A stretch of 64,000 bases of DNA from Pseudarthrobacter sp. ATCC 49987 (GTDB taxonomy: Bacteria; Actinomycetota; Actinomycetes; Actinomycetales; Micrococcaceae): positions 4,030,001 to 4,094,000 of the forward strand of contig NZ_JAABNS010000001.1 in the NCBI RefSeq assembly GCF_009928425.1, in the 5' to 3' direction. The notes beneath the pieces were generated by a model, which saw nothing but the letters and a program-made list of their open reading frames with translations, was not told the origin of the DNA and ran no database searches. Made by a program: the position numbers and the translations under genes. Of this stretch, positions 1 through 8,505 are shown piece after piece; position 1 is the first letter of the stretch, and every line of letters begins with the position of its first letter.

Positions 1-902
<902 letters not shown>

Positions 903-1090
903 ACACACTCTCTTCGTGAACGGATTCAAAAGACGTTCACACCATGAAGAGAGTACAAAGAAACAAGACTGCTTGCGTCCACTATGTGGTTCCCAAACAA
1001 CAAACCCGTTGTTCGAGGAACCAAACCAACTGAATAACACCACAGTTGTAACACCAGACTTCCCACCCCCCAGGGGGAACGGGACAAAAG
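903..1090 (+). other. 23S-5S spacer with processing hairpins
   Basis: This transcribed spacer of the rRNA operon holds two inverted repeats. The first pairs ACTCTCTTC (907-915) plus GTGAACG (916-922) with CGTTCAC (934-940) and GAAGAGAGT (946-954), separated by a small bulge. The second pairs TGGTTCC (987-993) with GGAACCA (1017-1023). Stems of this kind are usual substrates for RNase III-type processing of pre-rRNA; that role is inferred. No tRNA is present. Confidence 0.6.
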
Positions 1091-1209
1091 GTTACGGCGG
1101 TCATAGCGTGGGGGAAACGCCCGGTCCCATTCCGAACCCGGAAGCTAAGACCCACAGCGCCGATGGTACTGCACCCGGGAGGGTGTGGGAGAGTAGGTCA
1201 CCGCCGGAA
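1091..1209 (+). rRNA. 5S ribosomal RNA
   Basis: The segment begins GTTACGGCGGTCATAGCG and ends AGGTCACCGCCGGAAC. The GGCGG/CCGCC ends pair to form helix I, and the central CCCGGTCCCATTCCGAACC segment is the signature 5S loop. Length of about 119 nt is normal. It lies downstream of the 23S gene in the same orientation, completing the rRNA operon. Confidence 0.97.
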
Positions 1210-1224
1210 CATCATTAAACGGTC

Positions 1225-1255
1225 GAGAGCCCCAACCACCACGGTTGGGGCTCTC
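1225..1255 (+). terminator. Hairpin terminator of the rRNA operon
   Basis: A 13-bp perfect stem pairs GAGAGCCCCAACC (1225-1237) with GGTTGGGGCTCTC (1243-1255) around a 5-nt loop, about 15 nt after the 5S gene. There is no strong U tract, only CCGCACTT following. High-GC actinobacteria often lack the U tract, so its position makes an rRNA terminator likely. Confidence 0.75.
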
Positions 1256-1288
1256 CCGCACTTAACCCCCAAATCACCACCCACCACA

Positions 1289-1545
1289 CCGGACCCTCCC
1301 TCAGCTCCGGCCGGAAGATCCCGGACCCTCCCTCAAATCCCGCTGGAACTTCCAGGCCTGCCGGAACCACCGCGGAAGCCGCAGGCCGACCAGGACGCCC
1401 AGCGCACCCACCGCTGCGTGCGGGCACGCAGCGGCGAGGCGCCGCCGTCGTTCCTCTCCGGGGAGCGCACAACAGCGTTGCCCCGGATAGCGCAGGATCT
1501 GAGGGAGCATCGGGGTGGACGCCGCCACAGCTGAGGGAGCGTCCG
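1289..1545. repeat. Long imperfect inverted repeat, possible MITE or REP-type element
   Basis: The spacer between the 5S gene and the HU gene has no convincing gene. The left arm (1289-1340) has two copies of CCGGACCCTCCCTCA spaced 32 bp apart (1289 and 1321). The right arm (about 1494-1545) has two copies of TGAGGGAGC, also 32 bp apart (1500 and 1532), in the opposite orientation. Reverse-complementing the right arm aligns it with the left over about 50 nt, with shared blocks CTCCCTCAGCT, CCCG and CTCCCTCA. The intervening 150 bp is GC-rich and unrecognised. The remaining bases to 1708 hold the presumed HU promoter, with nothing definite visible. Confidence 0.5.
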
Positions 1546-1720
1546 CTGATGGCGAAATATTGGTCCGAAAGGCGCCGTTTCCCGGGTTTTTCCCCAAAAA
1601 AGGCCGAAAACACGCGGAATTTGCCACCTCGACGGCGGCAAGCTGGTAAGTTTTCGGACAGTGGCTTGTGCGCATGCCGTGTGCAGGCTCCAGAAATTAT
1701 GACCGTCCAGGAGGACATAA

Positions 1721-2008
1721 ATGGCTAAGAACCGTAGTGAACTTGTTGCAGAGGTAGCAGGCAAGGCCGGCACCAGCCAGGCAGCCGTCAACTCCGTGCT
1801 GGATGCACTGTTCGAGGTCTTCGAGACCTCTGTCGCCGCGGGCGAAAAGATCACCATCCCGGGCTGGCTTGCAGTTGAGCGCACCGACCGTGCAGCTCGC
1901 ACCGGCCGCAACCCGCAGACGGGCGAGACCATCCAGATCGCCGCAGGCCACAGCGTGAAGCTGACCGCCGGCTCCAAGCTGAAGGCTGCGGTCTCCAAGA
2001 AGAAGTAG
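1721..2008 (+). CDS. hup: HU family DNA-binding protein
   Basis: This 95-residue nucleoid protein should bind DNA as a dimer and bend or compact it. The sequence is HU along its full length: N-terminal helices (MAKNRSELVAEVAGKAG), then a beta-arm region with ARTGRNPQTGETIQI, where NP at the arm tip is the DNA-intercalating motif of the family. It ends in a short lysine-rich tail (VSKKK) without the long Lys/Ala tail seen in mycobacterial HupB. The ATG is preceded by AGGAGG at 1709-1714 with 6-nt spacing. It stands alone, with its own terminator just downstream. Confidence 0.96.
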   Translation: MAKNRSELVAEVAGKAGTSQAAVNSVLDALFEVFETSVAAGEKITIPGWLAVERTDRAARTGRNPQTGETIQIAAGHSVKLTAGSKLKAAVSKKK

Positions 2009-2025
2009 TCTTCTTTGAACGCTTG

Positions 2026-2064
2026 AAAGGAGCGGCGACCCTGTGGGTCGCCGCTCCTTTTTCG
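2026..2064 (+). terminator. Intrinsic terminator after hup
   Basis: A 16-bp perfect stem pairs 2026-2041 (AAAGGAGCGGCGACCC) with 2045-2060 around a TGT loop, followed by further T residues. It begins 17 nt after the HU stop codon and is a strong rho-independent terminator. Confidence 0.92.
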
Positions 2065-2153
2065 TTGATTGACATGTCCGGCAGCAGTTCCCCGGCAGGC
2101 TGCGGGGAGCGCTCGATTCGCTGAGCAGGCGGAGCGTAGCGGACAATGGAACT

Positions 2154-4316
2154 GTGCCTTCTGCAGCAAATCCCCGTGCCACCACCGCCGCTCCTACCCC
2201 GACCGGGGGAGCGCGGGGCGCTGTTGCAGCCAACGCAGGGATCTCCCGGCCTTGGCTGTACGCGGGCCTTGCCGCACTGTTCCTCGGACTGGTAGCAGCG
2301 CTGCTGTTCTCCGGCGCCGCAGCCGCCCGCGAGGTTTCGGACCCGGGCGCCCTGGTGCGCTGGGGCCTGCCGGTCAGCAAGGCCGTGCACAACGTTTCGC
2401 TGGCCACCGTGATCGGCGGCCTGATTTTCGCAGTCGGAATCCTGCCCCGTTCCCTCGCCGGCTCCCGGTCCAAAGCCAAGGATCTCCCGGAACACCCAGC
2501 CTTCACCCGCGCGCTGGCTGTCGCCGCCGCTGCGGGCGCCGTCTGGACGCTTTCAGCTGTTGCCGTGCTGGTGCTGAGCTACTCGGACATTGCCGGCCAG
2601 CAGATCTCCGGGGACCCGGAATTCACCCGGTCGCTGGTGTACTTCATGACCGACATCGAGACTGGCCGCGCCTGGCTGGCCGTTGTCATCATCGCCGCCG
2701 TGGTCACGACCGCCCTCTTTGGAGTCCGCTCCCTGGGCGGCCTGGTGGCAACCCTGGTGCTGTCCGTGATCGGCCTGGTCCCGTCAGCGCTGATCGGCCA
2801 CTCCGCCAGCTCGGCTGACCACGAAGGTGCCATCAACTCGCTCGGCCTGCACCTGGTCGGTGTGTCAGCCTGGGTGGGCGGCATCATCACGTTGGCACTG
2901 CTCTCCGGGGTGCTGGGTGGGGCTGCTTCGGGCTCGAAGGGCGGCAGCCGCCCGGACATCACCGAGCCGGCCCTCCGGCGCTTCTCCGCCCTGGCCGGCT
3001 TCGCCTTCGTGCTCGTCTTCGCCTCCGGGGTGATCAACTCCAGCATCCGCCTCACGTCCTGGGACGACCTCTTCGGCTCGTCCTACGGTCAGCTGGTCCT
3101 GGCCAAAGCGGCGGCCACCCTCGTCCTCGGCGGCATCGGCCTGATGCACCGGCGCTGGGTCATCCCGCAGCTGGGCAGCCACGGCGGCGGGCTGTCCGCC
3201 CGCCGCGTGCTCTGGCAGCTTGTTGTCGCGGAGCTACTGCTCATGGGGGCGACGTCGGGCATCGCCGTCGCCCTCGGCCGCTCGGCGCCGCCCCAGGGCG
3301 AGGCTCTTGTGCCGGACGCCTCCCCGGCCTTCATCATCTCCGGCTACGATCTGCCGCCGGAACTCACCCCGGAGCGCTGGCTGACCGAATGGCGTCTGGA
3401 CTGGCTCTGGGTCACTGTCGCGGTCTTCGGCCTTGTGGCCTACATCCTCGGTATGCGAAAGGTGATCCGGCGCGGGGACCACTGGTCCTGGTTCCGGGCC
3501 GTCAACTGGGTGATCGGGCTGGGTGTCCTGACCTATGTGACTTCCGGACCGCCGTCGGTCTACGGCCGGGTGCTGTTCTCGGCGCACATGGTGGACCACA
3601 TGGCGCTGACGATGGTGGCGCCCATCTTCCTTGTCCTCGGAGCCCCCATAACGCTGGCGCTGCGTGCCCTGACGCCGAGGCGGGACAGCTCCCGCGGCCC
3701 CCGCGAGTGGTTGCTGATCTTCATCCACTCAAAGTTCTCCCAGCTCGTCACGCACCCGCTGTTCGCCGCGGCCAACTTCGCCGGCTCGATCGTGCTCTTC
3801 TACTACTCGGACGCGTTTGGCTACGCGATGCGGGACCACGTGGGCCACGAGCTGATGAACCTGCACTTCGCCCTCACCGGCTACATCTTCGTGCTGACCA
3901 TGATCGGCACCGACCCGCTGCCCCGGCGCGCGCCATACCCCATGCGGCTCCTGCTCCTGCTCGCCACGATGGGCTTTCATGCCTTCTTCGGTGTCGCGAT
4001 CATGGGCGGCACCGGGCTTCTGGCAGCGGACTACTTCGGCAACCTCGGCCGGACCTGGGGCCCCTCGGCGCTGCTGGACCAGCAGATGGGCGGCGCCGTG
4101 GCCTGGGGCATCGGTGAGGTGCCGACTTTGCTGGTGGCGATCGGCGTCGCCGTTATGTGGTCGCGCTCCGATGCGCGCGAGTCCAAGCGCACCGACCGGG
4201 CGGCGGACAGGAATAACGACGCCGATCTCACTGCTTACAACGATATGTTTGCCAAGCTGGCCGAGCGTGACGCCAGGCTTGCCGAACGCAACTCAAAGCT
4301 GGAAGGACGCTCATGA
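2154..4316 (+). CDS. CopD / CtaG-like fusion: copper handling and cytochrome c oxidase assembly membrane protein
   Basis: This 720-residue polytopic membrane protein has two parts. The N-terminal half (about 40-320) resembles CopD copper-import/resistance proteins, with many transmembrane helices. The C-terminal half (about 410-680) is a CtaG-type (caa3 oxidase assembly) domain with AHMVDHM near residue 475, where the histidines probably bind copper. The last ~45 residues are charged and cytoplasmic. The expected role is delivering or balancing copper for terminal oxidase assembly. The start is GTG at 2154. The stop overlaps the next start (ATGA), so the thioredoxin/NHL protein downstream is translationally coupled, fitting a redox/copper maturation role. 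The fusion is common in Micrococcaceae. Confidence 0.9.
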   Translation: MPSAANPRATTAAPTPTGGARGAVAANAGISRPWLYAGLAALFLGLVAALLFSGAAAAREVSDPGALVRWGLPVSKAVHNVSLATVIGGLIFAVGILPRSLAGSRSKAKDLPEHPAFTRALAVAAAAGAVWTLSAVAVLVLSYSDIAGQQISGDPEFTRSLVYFMTDIETGRAWLAVVIIAAVVTTALFGVRSLGGLVATLVLSVIGLVPSALIGHSASSADHEGAINSLGLHLVGVSAWVGGIITLALLSGVLGGAASGSKGGSRPDITEPALRRFSALAGFAFVLVFASGVINSSIRLTSWDDLFGSSYGQLVLAKAAATLVLGGIGLMHRRWVIPQLGSHGGGLSARRVLWQLVVAELLLMGATSGIAVALGRSAPPQGEALVPDASPAFIISGYDLPPELTPERWLTEWRLDWLWVTVAVFGLVAYILGMRKVIRRGDHWSWFRAVNWVIGLGVLTYVTSGPPSVYGRVLFSAHMVDHMALTMVAPIFLVLGAPITLALRALTPRRDSSRGPREWLLIFIHSKFSQLVTHPLFAAANFAGSIVLFYYSDAFGYAMRDHVGHELMNLHFALTGYIFVLTMIGTDPLPRRAPYPMRLLLLLATMGFHAFFGVAIMGGTGLLAADYFGNLGRTWGPSALLDQQMGGAVAWGIGEVPTLLVAIGVAVMWSRSDARESKRTDRAADRNNDADLTAYNDMFAKLAERDARLAERNSKLEGRS

Positions 4317-6274
4317 CCGAAACCGTTCGCACCCACCTCCGGGTCCGGGCCTCCGAACTGGTGGGCCGCAACTGGCTCAACACCGGCGGCAAGTCCCTGG
4401 ACCTGGAATCCCTGCGCGGCAAGATCGTGCTCCTGGATTTCTGGACCTTCTGCTGCATCAACTGCCTGCACGTGCTGGACGAACTCCGCCCGCTCGAACA
4501 GCAGTATTCCGACGTCCTGGTCACGGTCGGCGTGCACTCTCCCAAATTCGAACACGAGGCTGATCCGGTGGCCCTGGCCGCCGCCGTCGAACGTTACGAG
4601 ATCCGCCACCCGGTCCTGGACGATCCCGAGCTGGACACCTGGAAGGCCTACACGGCGCGGGCCTGGCCCACGCTGGTGGTCATCGACCCCGAGGGTTACA
4701 TCGTGGCCCACCTCTCCGGTGAAGGCCACGCGGACGGCCTGGCCGTGCTGATCCCCGAGCTGATCGCCGAGCATGAGGCCAAGGGCACCCTGCACCGCGG
4801 CGACGGCCCCTATGTGGCGCCGGAGCCGACGTCGGGCACCCTGCGGTTCCCCGGCAAGGCCCTCTACCTCCCGGCCGGCCGCGGGGTCGGAAGCGCTCCG
4901 GAAGCCGGCTCCTGGTTGGTCACAGACACCGGGCACCACCGCCTCGTGGAGCTCTCCACCGACTTCCAGACCGTGCTGGCGACCTACGGTTCCGGTGACA
5001 AGGGCCACACTGACGGTAATGCCGCCGCTGCCCGCTTCAACGAACCCCAGGGCCTGGTGCTGCTCCCGGAGGACGCCGCCGCGGACGCCGGTTACGACGT
5101 CGTCATTGCCGACTCCGTGAACCACCGGCTCCGTGGGCTCTCCCTCGCGGACGGAACAACCCGAACCGTGGCCGGCAACGGCGTGCAGCGGCTGCTGGAA
5201 ACCGGCCCGGCCCGGGTGGACGAGGAGGGCGCCGCGTATGGGGCCCGGCTGGAGGCGGACCCGCTGCAGGTGTCCCTCAGCTCGCCCTGGGACGTTGTCT
5301 GGTCCACCAAACTCAACGCCGTCGTGGTCGCCATGGCCGGCGTACACCAGATCTTCAGCTTCGACCCGCGCTCCGGCGCCGTGTCCATCATCGCCGGCAA
5401 CGGCCTCGAGGGCCTGCTCGACGGCCCGGCAGCTGAAGCCTGGTTCGCCCAGTCCTCCGGCCTCGCCGAGGACGCCGACGGGAACATCTGGGTCGCGGAC
5501 TCCGAAACCTCCGCCCTGCGCAAGCTCGTGGTCGGCGACGACGGCGCCATCACCGTCGAGTCCGCCGTCGGCAAGGGCCTGTTCGACTTCGGCTTCCGCG
5601 ACGGCGCCGCCGCCGAAGCGCGGCTGCAGCACCCGCTGGGCGTCACCGTGCTGCCGGACGGCTCGGTGGCGATCGCGGACACCTACAACGGTGCTGTCCG
5701 CCGCTACGACCCGGCCTCGGGCACAGTCTCCACGCTGGCCCGCGGGCTGTCAGAACCCTCCGACGTGATTGTCGACCACACCCACGTGGCCGGCTCGGAG
5801 CCCCTGCTGGTGGTGGTCGAGGCCAACAAGCACCAGCTAGTCTATGTGCCCATCCCCAAGGACGCGCAGCAGGTCGACGAGGGTGCAGTCCAGACCCACC
5901 GGCCGAAGAGCCCCGTGGCTCCCGGGTTGCTGGAACTGACTGTCCGCTTCACCGCGCCGACCGGCCAGAAACTGGACGACCGCTGGGGCGACCCGACCCA
6001 GCTGAAGATCTCCTCCACCCCGCCGGAACTGCTGCTGGCAGGCGGCGGGACCTCGGTGGGCCTGCTCCGCACCCTGGAACTGGCCTCCGACGTGCCGGAG
6101 GGCGTACTGCACATTACCGCACGCGCCGCGGCCTGCGACGGCCCGGAGGATGCGGACGGCGAGATCCCGGACCATGCCGCCTGCCACCTGTACCAGCAGG
6201 ACTGGGGCATCCCGGTGCTGCTGCAGGCCGACGGCGACACCGAGCTGGTGCTGGACCTGCGCGGCATGGACTGA
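4313..6274 (+). CDS. Thioredoxin-like / NHL-repeat protein (NHLRC2-like)
   Basis: This 653-residue protein has an N-terminal thioredoxin-like domain (about 15-160) with active site Cys48-Ile-Asn-Cys51 in WTFCCINCLH. NHL/beta-propeller repeats follow (about 170-520; repeated GxxDG and VADSxxxxLR motifs such as IADSVNHRLRGL and VADSETSALRKL). A C-terminal beta-rich domain (about 540-653) closes it. The layout matches the NHLRC2 family, whose biochemistry is poorly known; a thiol-disulfide role is inferred from CxxC. No signal peptide is visible, so it is probably cytoplasmic. Its ATG overlaps the stop of the CopD/CtaG gene by four bases. Confidence 0.88.
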   Translation: MTETVRTHLRVRASELVGRNWLNTGGKSLDLESLRGKIVLLDFWTFCCINCLHVLDELRPLEQQYSDVLVTVGVHSPKFEHEADPVALAAAVERYEIRHPVLDDPELDTWKAYTARAWPTLVVIDPEGYIVAHLSGEGHADGLAVLIPELIAEHEAKGTLHRGDGPYVAPEPTSGTLRFPGKALYLPAGRGVGSAPEAGSWLVTDTGHHRLVELSTDFQTVLATYGSGDKGHTDGNAAAARFNEPQGLVLLPEDAAADAGYDVVIADSVNHRLRGLSLADGTTRTVAGNGVQRLLETGPARVDEEGAAYGARLEADPLQVSLSSPWDVVWSTKLNAVVVAMAGVHQIFSFDPRSGAVSIIAGNGLEGLLDGPAAEAWFAQSSGLAEDADGNIWVADSETSALRKLVVGDDGAITVESAVGKGLFDFGFRDGAAAEARLQHPLGVTVLPDGSVAIADTYNGAVRRYDPASGTVSTLARGLSEPSDVIVDHTHVAGSEPLLVVVEANKHQLVYVPIPKDAQQVDEGAVQTHRPKSPVAPGLLELTVRFTAPTGQKLDDRWGDPTQLKISSTPPELLLAGGGTSVGLLRTLELASDVPEGVLHITARAAACDGPEDADGEIPDHAACHLYQQDWGIPVLLQADGDTELVLDLRGMD

Positions 6275-6301
6275 CGTCCGCTGGCTGCTGTCCGCGACCC
6301 G

Positions 6302-6404
6302 GGTGTCACGGACAGCCGTCTTCTGGGTTTGACGGGCCCCGGATCCGCGGAATCCCGGGGATCCGACGCATTGGCGGCCGCAAAACAATGCGCCCCGTGA
6401 CGTG
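6302..6404. repeat. ~103-bp repeat, copy A
   Basis: This element begins GGTGTCACGG and ends CCGTGACGTG, so its ends are inverted (GTCACGG/CCGTGAC). Copy B at 7291-7394 has exactly the same two 10-bp ends and nearly the same length (104 bp). Collinear internal matches include CGGAAT, GCGGCCG and CAAAA-A-TGC. The two copies lie in the same orientation on either side of the DUF559 gene. Copy A sits between the thioredoxin/NHL stop and the DUF559 start and may also act as a terminator. Confidence 0.55.
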
Positions 6405-6466
6405 AAGATGTCCACATAGAAGGTCAACGGACTGCCGGCGCCTCCAGACCGGAGAACGATGGCCCC

Positions 6467-7291
6467 ATGGATGTCTTACGGGCTTTGGCCATATGCGGGG
6501 GAGCGGCCCGCCGGCCTGCACTGGCCCGCCTGGGGATCGACGACGCCGCACTGCGCCGGGCAGTGAGGGCGGGCGTAGTCCAGCCGGTCCGCGGACTCTA
6601 CGCACTTCCGACGGCGCCCCCGGACCATGTGGCGCTGCTGCAGCACCGGCAGCTCCTCACGTGCAGCAGCGCGGCGCCGTTCTACGGGCTCTGGTCCGTG
6701 AACTCCGCCGGTCCCGTGCATGTGCAGCACAGACGCGGTGAAGCCTTCGACGGGCAGGTCGGCCACTCCGGCCTGCTCCTGGAGCCGCATCCGCACCGGC
6801 CGGTTGCCGCCCTCGGCGACGTGCTCATCCACGCGCTGAGGTGCCTGCCGTTCGCTGAAGCCTTGGTCATGACGGACTGCGCCGTCGGCCGGGGCGATAT
6901 GACGGTCGGGTTCCTGCGGGACAGGCTCCCCGGTAAACGCAATGGCCGCGCCCGCCACGTCCTGGAGTGGGTGGACCACGGTGCCGAATCCATGCTGGAG
7001 ACCCTCGCCAGGACGTATTTCCGCCAGGCGGGCATCAGCGTGGAAACGCAGGTCCACATCAACGGCGTCGGATACGTGGATCTCCTATTGGAGGGCAGGC
7101 TGATTGTGGAGCTGGATGGGCGCCATCACCGTGAGTGGGCGCAGGTCAAGAAAGACCAGCGGCGCAACAACGTTTCCGTGGTCCAGGGCTACTCCGTGCT
7201 CCGGTACTACTACGACGACGTTGTGCACCACCCGGCGCTGATGCTGGCCGAGGTCCGGGCAGTCCTCGCCGGGCTGAATCTCCAGGGGTAG
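6467..7291 (+). CDS. DUF559 / Vsr-like endonuclease-domain protein with AbiEi-like N terminus
   Basis: This 274-residue protein has an N-terminal winged-helix-like region (about 1-55; ALARLGIDDAALRRAVRAG, then VRGLYALP) resembling the start of AbiEi-type antitoxins. The C-terminal DUF559 domain (about 160-270) belongs to the PD-(D/E)xK nuclease superfamily related to Vsr. Visible core motifs are ESMLE, VDLLLEGRLIVELDGRHH and a later QGYSVLRYYYDDV. The expected activity is nucleic-acid cleavage; the biological role is unknown. It is a solitary gene, flanked on both sides by copies of a ~103-bp repeat, which suggests mobility. No partner toxin is seen. Confidence 0.8.
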   Translation: MDVLRALAICGGAARRPALARLGIDDAALRRAVRAGVVQPVRGLYALPTAPPDHVALLQHRQLLTCSSAAPFYGLWSVNSAGPVHVQHRRGEAFDGQVGHSGLLLEPHPHRPVAALGDVLIHALRCLPFAEALVMTDCAVGRGDMTVGFLRDRLPGKRNGRARHVLEWVDHGAESMLETLARTYFRQAGISVETQVHINGVGYVDLLLEGRLIVELDGRHHREWAQVKKDQRRNNVSVVQGYSVLRYYYDDVVHHPALMLAEVRAVLAGLNLQG

Positions 7292-7394
7292 GTGTCACGG
7301 CAGGCAGGTTCTTGGCAGCCTGAAGCCAGGATTTTTCCGGAATGACGGGTTGCGGTGCGGCCGGCTGGGCCAAAAAACTGCCTGCCGTGACGTG
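7291..7394. repeat. ~103-bp repeat, copy B, with 14-bp terminal inverted repeats
   Basis: The element has the same ends as copy A (GGTGTCACGG and CCGTGACGTG). Here the inverted ends extend to 14 bp: GTCACGGCAGGCAG (7294-7307) against CTGCCTGCCGTGAC (7378-7391). It overlaps the last base of the DUF559 stop codon and fills the convergent gap before the minus-strand gene ending at 7415. It could double as a bidirectional terminator. No clear target-site duplication is visible. Confidence 0.55.
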
Positions 7395-7414
7395 CCGCGG
7401 CGGAGCCCTCGGGG

Positions 7415-8413
7415 TCAGTAGCTCAAGAGCGGGGTGACCTTGACGGTGTCGGCGTCGACGTCCAGGCGCGTGGTGAAGCTGAAGTCGTGGACGGCGTTGA
7501 GTTCCGTCACGGCCCCGGTGAAGAGGTCCACCTGTTGGGCCTTGATCCGGGCTTTGCCGTTCAGGGGCGCCACCACCCAGCGTCCGCCGAAGGGCTCGAT
7601 GCTGACGGCTGGGTATTCGGTGATGCTCCAGTCGATGGTGCCGTCAACGACGCGGTTGTTGGTGGTGTGGTAGAACGGGCAGTCCGGCTGGAGCTTTTGC
7701 TCCTTGTCGGCAGTGTCGGCGCAGGTGTCCAGGAACTCCTTGACCTTGCCGCCCACAGCGTCCTTCAGCCCGTCGGTGGCTTCGGTCAACAGGTTCAACG
7801 GGGCCACGGGGACGTCCCGGCCGGACAGCGTGGCTTTAGTGGGCGCCGCGGCGAAGTACTCACCGGACAGGGACGCCTCGTACTCGCCCGGGTAAAAGAC
7901 GGCGAAGGAGTTGCGGCCATTGGGCATGTTCACCGGTACCCCGTTCAGGGTGGCCTCGTTGGCGTTGACCACCGTGACGTTCAGGACGGGTAGAGCCGCC
8001 GGAACAATCGCCCACTTGTGGAAGAACAGCCACTCCGTACCGGAACGTTCCAGCAGGAATTCGGTCCGCAGCTGGCTGCCGTCAATCGTGTAGTCGATCG
8101 GGACCATCACCTGGTTGCCGCCACGGTCCTCGGCGTCGCCGTACCTGACGCCGCTGATCCGTGCGGCGGCGGTCTGCAGCGCCGTGCCATCCAGCATGGC
8201 GGCATTGCTTTGCGGAACGGAAGCGTGCAGCAAACCGAGGGCTTTCTCGCCTTCGCCCTTCTGCAGGGCATCGAGATACTCACGGACAGGCTGCTGCGGG
8301 CTCGCAATGGAATTGTTCACGATATTGATCGCGACGATGCCCCCGGCCACAGCAAGCATCAGGCCCAGCAGCCACCCGGCTGCGATCCTGACCAACGCCT
8401 GACTCATTTGCAC
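7415..8413 (-). CDS. Membrane-anchored extracytoplasmic protein of unknown function (TcaA-like layout)
   Basis: I do not recognise a specific function. The 332-residue protein has one N-terminal membrane segment (about 10-32, GWLLGLMLAVAGGIVAI) and then a long extracytoplasmic region. Residues about 40-130 (VREYLDALQKGEGEKALGLL, later EWLFFHKWAIVP) look like an NTF2/DUF4878-type fold, followed by beta-rich modules. This single-pass-plus-NTF2 layout is seen in cell-envelope proteins such as TcaA, but that is only a resemblance. An internal ATG two codons in (8407) is an equally good start. It is monocistronic, upstream of a divergent repeat region, with no visible enzymatic motif. Confidence 0.7.
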   Translation of the reverse strand: MQMSQALVRIAAGWLLGLMLAVAGGIVAINIVNNSIASPQQPVREYLDALQKGEGEKALGLLHASVPQSNAAMLDGTALQTAAARISGVRYGDAEDRGGNQVMVPIDYTIDGSQLRTEFLLERSGTEWLFFHKWAIVPAALPVLNVTVVNANEATLNGVPVNMPNGRNSFAVFYPGEYEASLSGEYFAAAPTKATLSGRDVPVAPLNLLTEATDGLKDAVGGKVKEFLDTCADTADKEQKLQPDCPFYHTTNNRVVDGTIDWSITEYPAVSIEPFGGRWVVAPLNGKARIKAQQVDLFTGAVTELNAVHDFSFTTRLDVDADTVKVTPLLSY

Positions 8414-8505
8414 TTACCTTACGTTACCTGCACCCCACAGGAATTCCCTTGTCACAGGCGACCCACGTGACATGGCCCGCCCGTCAGGGGGGAACCCGGC
8501 CGCGC

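Noticed and set aside
1163..1718. Open frames between 5S rRNA and hup on both strands
   Set aside because: Pro/Arg/Gly-rich frames in a repeat-bearing spacer, without RBS or domains.
4235..5632. Long open frame on the minus strand opposite the thioredoxin/NHL gene
   Set aside because: High-GC shadow frame: the composition is Gly/Val/Asp repeats without domains, and the plus-strand gene has clear motifs.
6287..6316. Terminator hairpin after the thioredoxin/NHL gene
   Set aside because: The stem GCTGTCCG/CGGACAGC is only 8 bp with a 14-nt loop and overlaps repeat copy A, so a separate terminator is not supported.
6467..7291. AbiE-type toxin-antitoxin pair
   Set aside because: Only the antitoxin-like winged helix is seen, fused to a nuclease-like domain; no AbiEii nucleotidyltransferase gene is adjacent.
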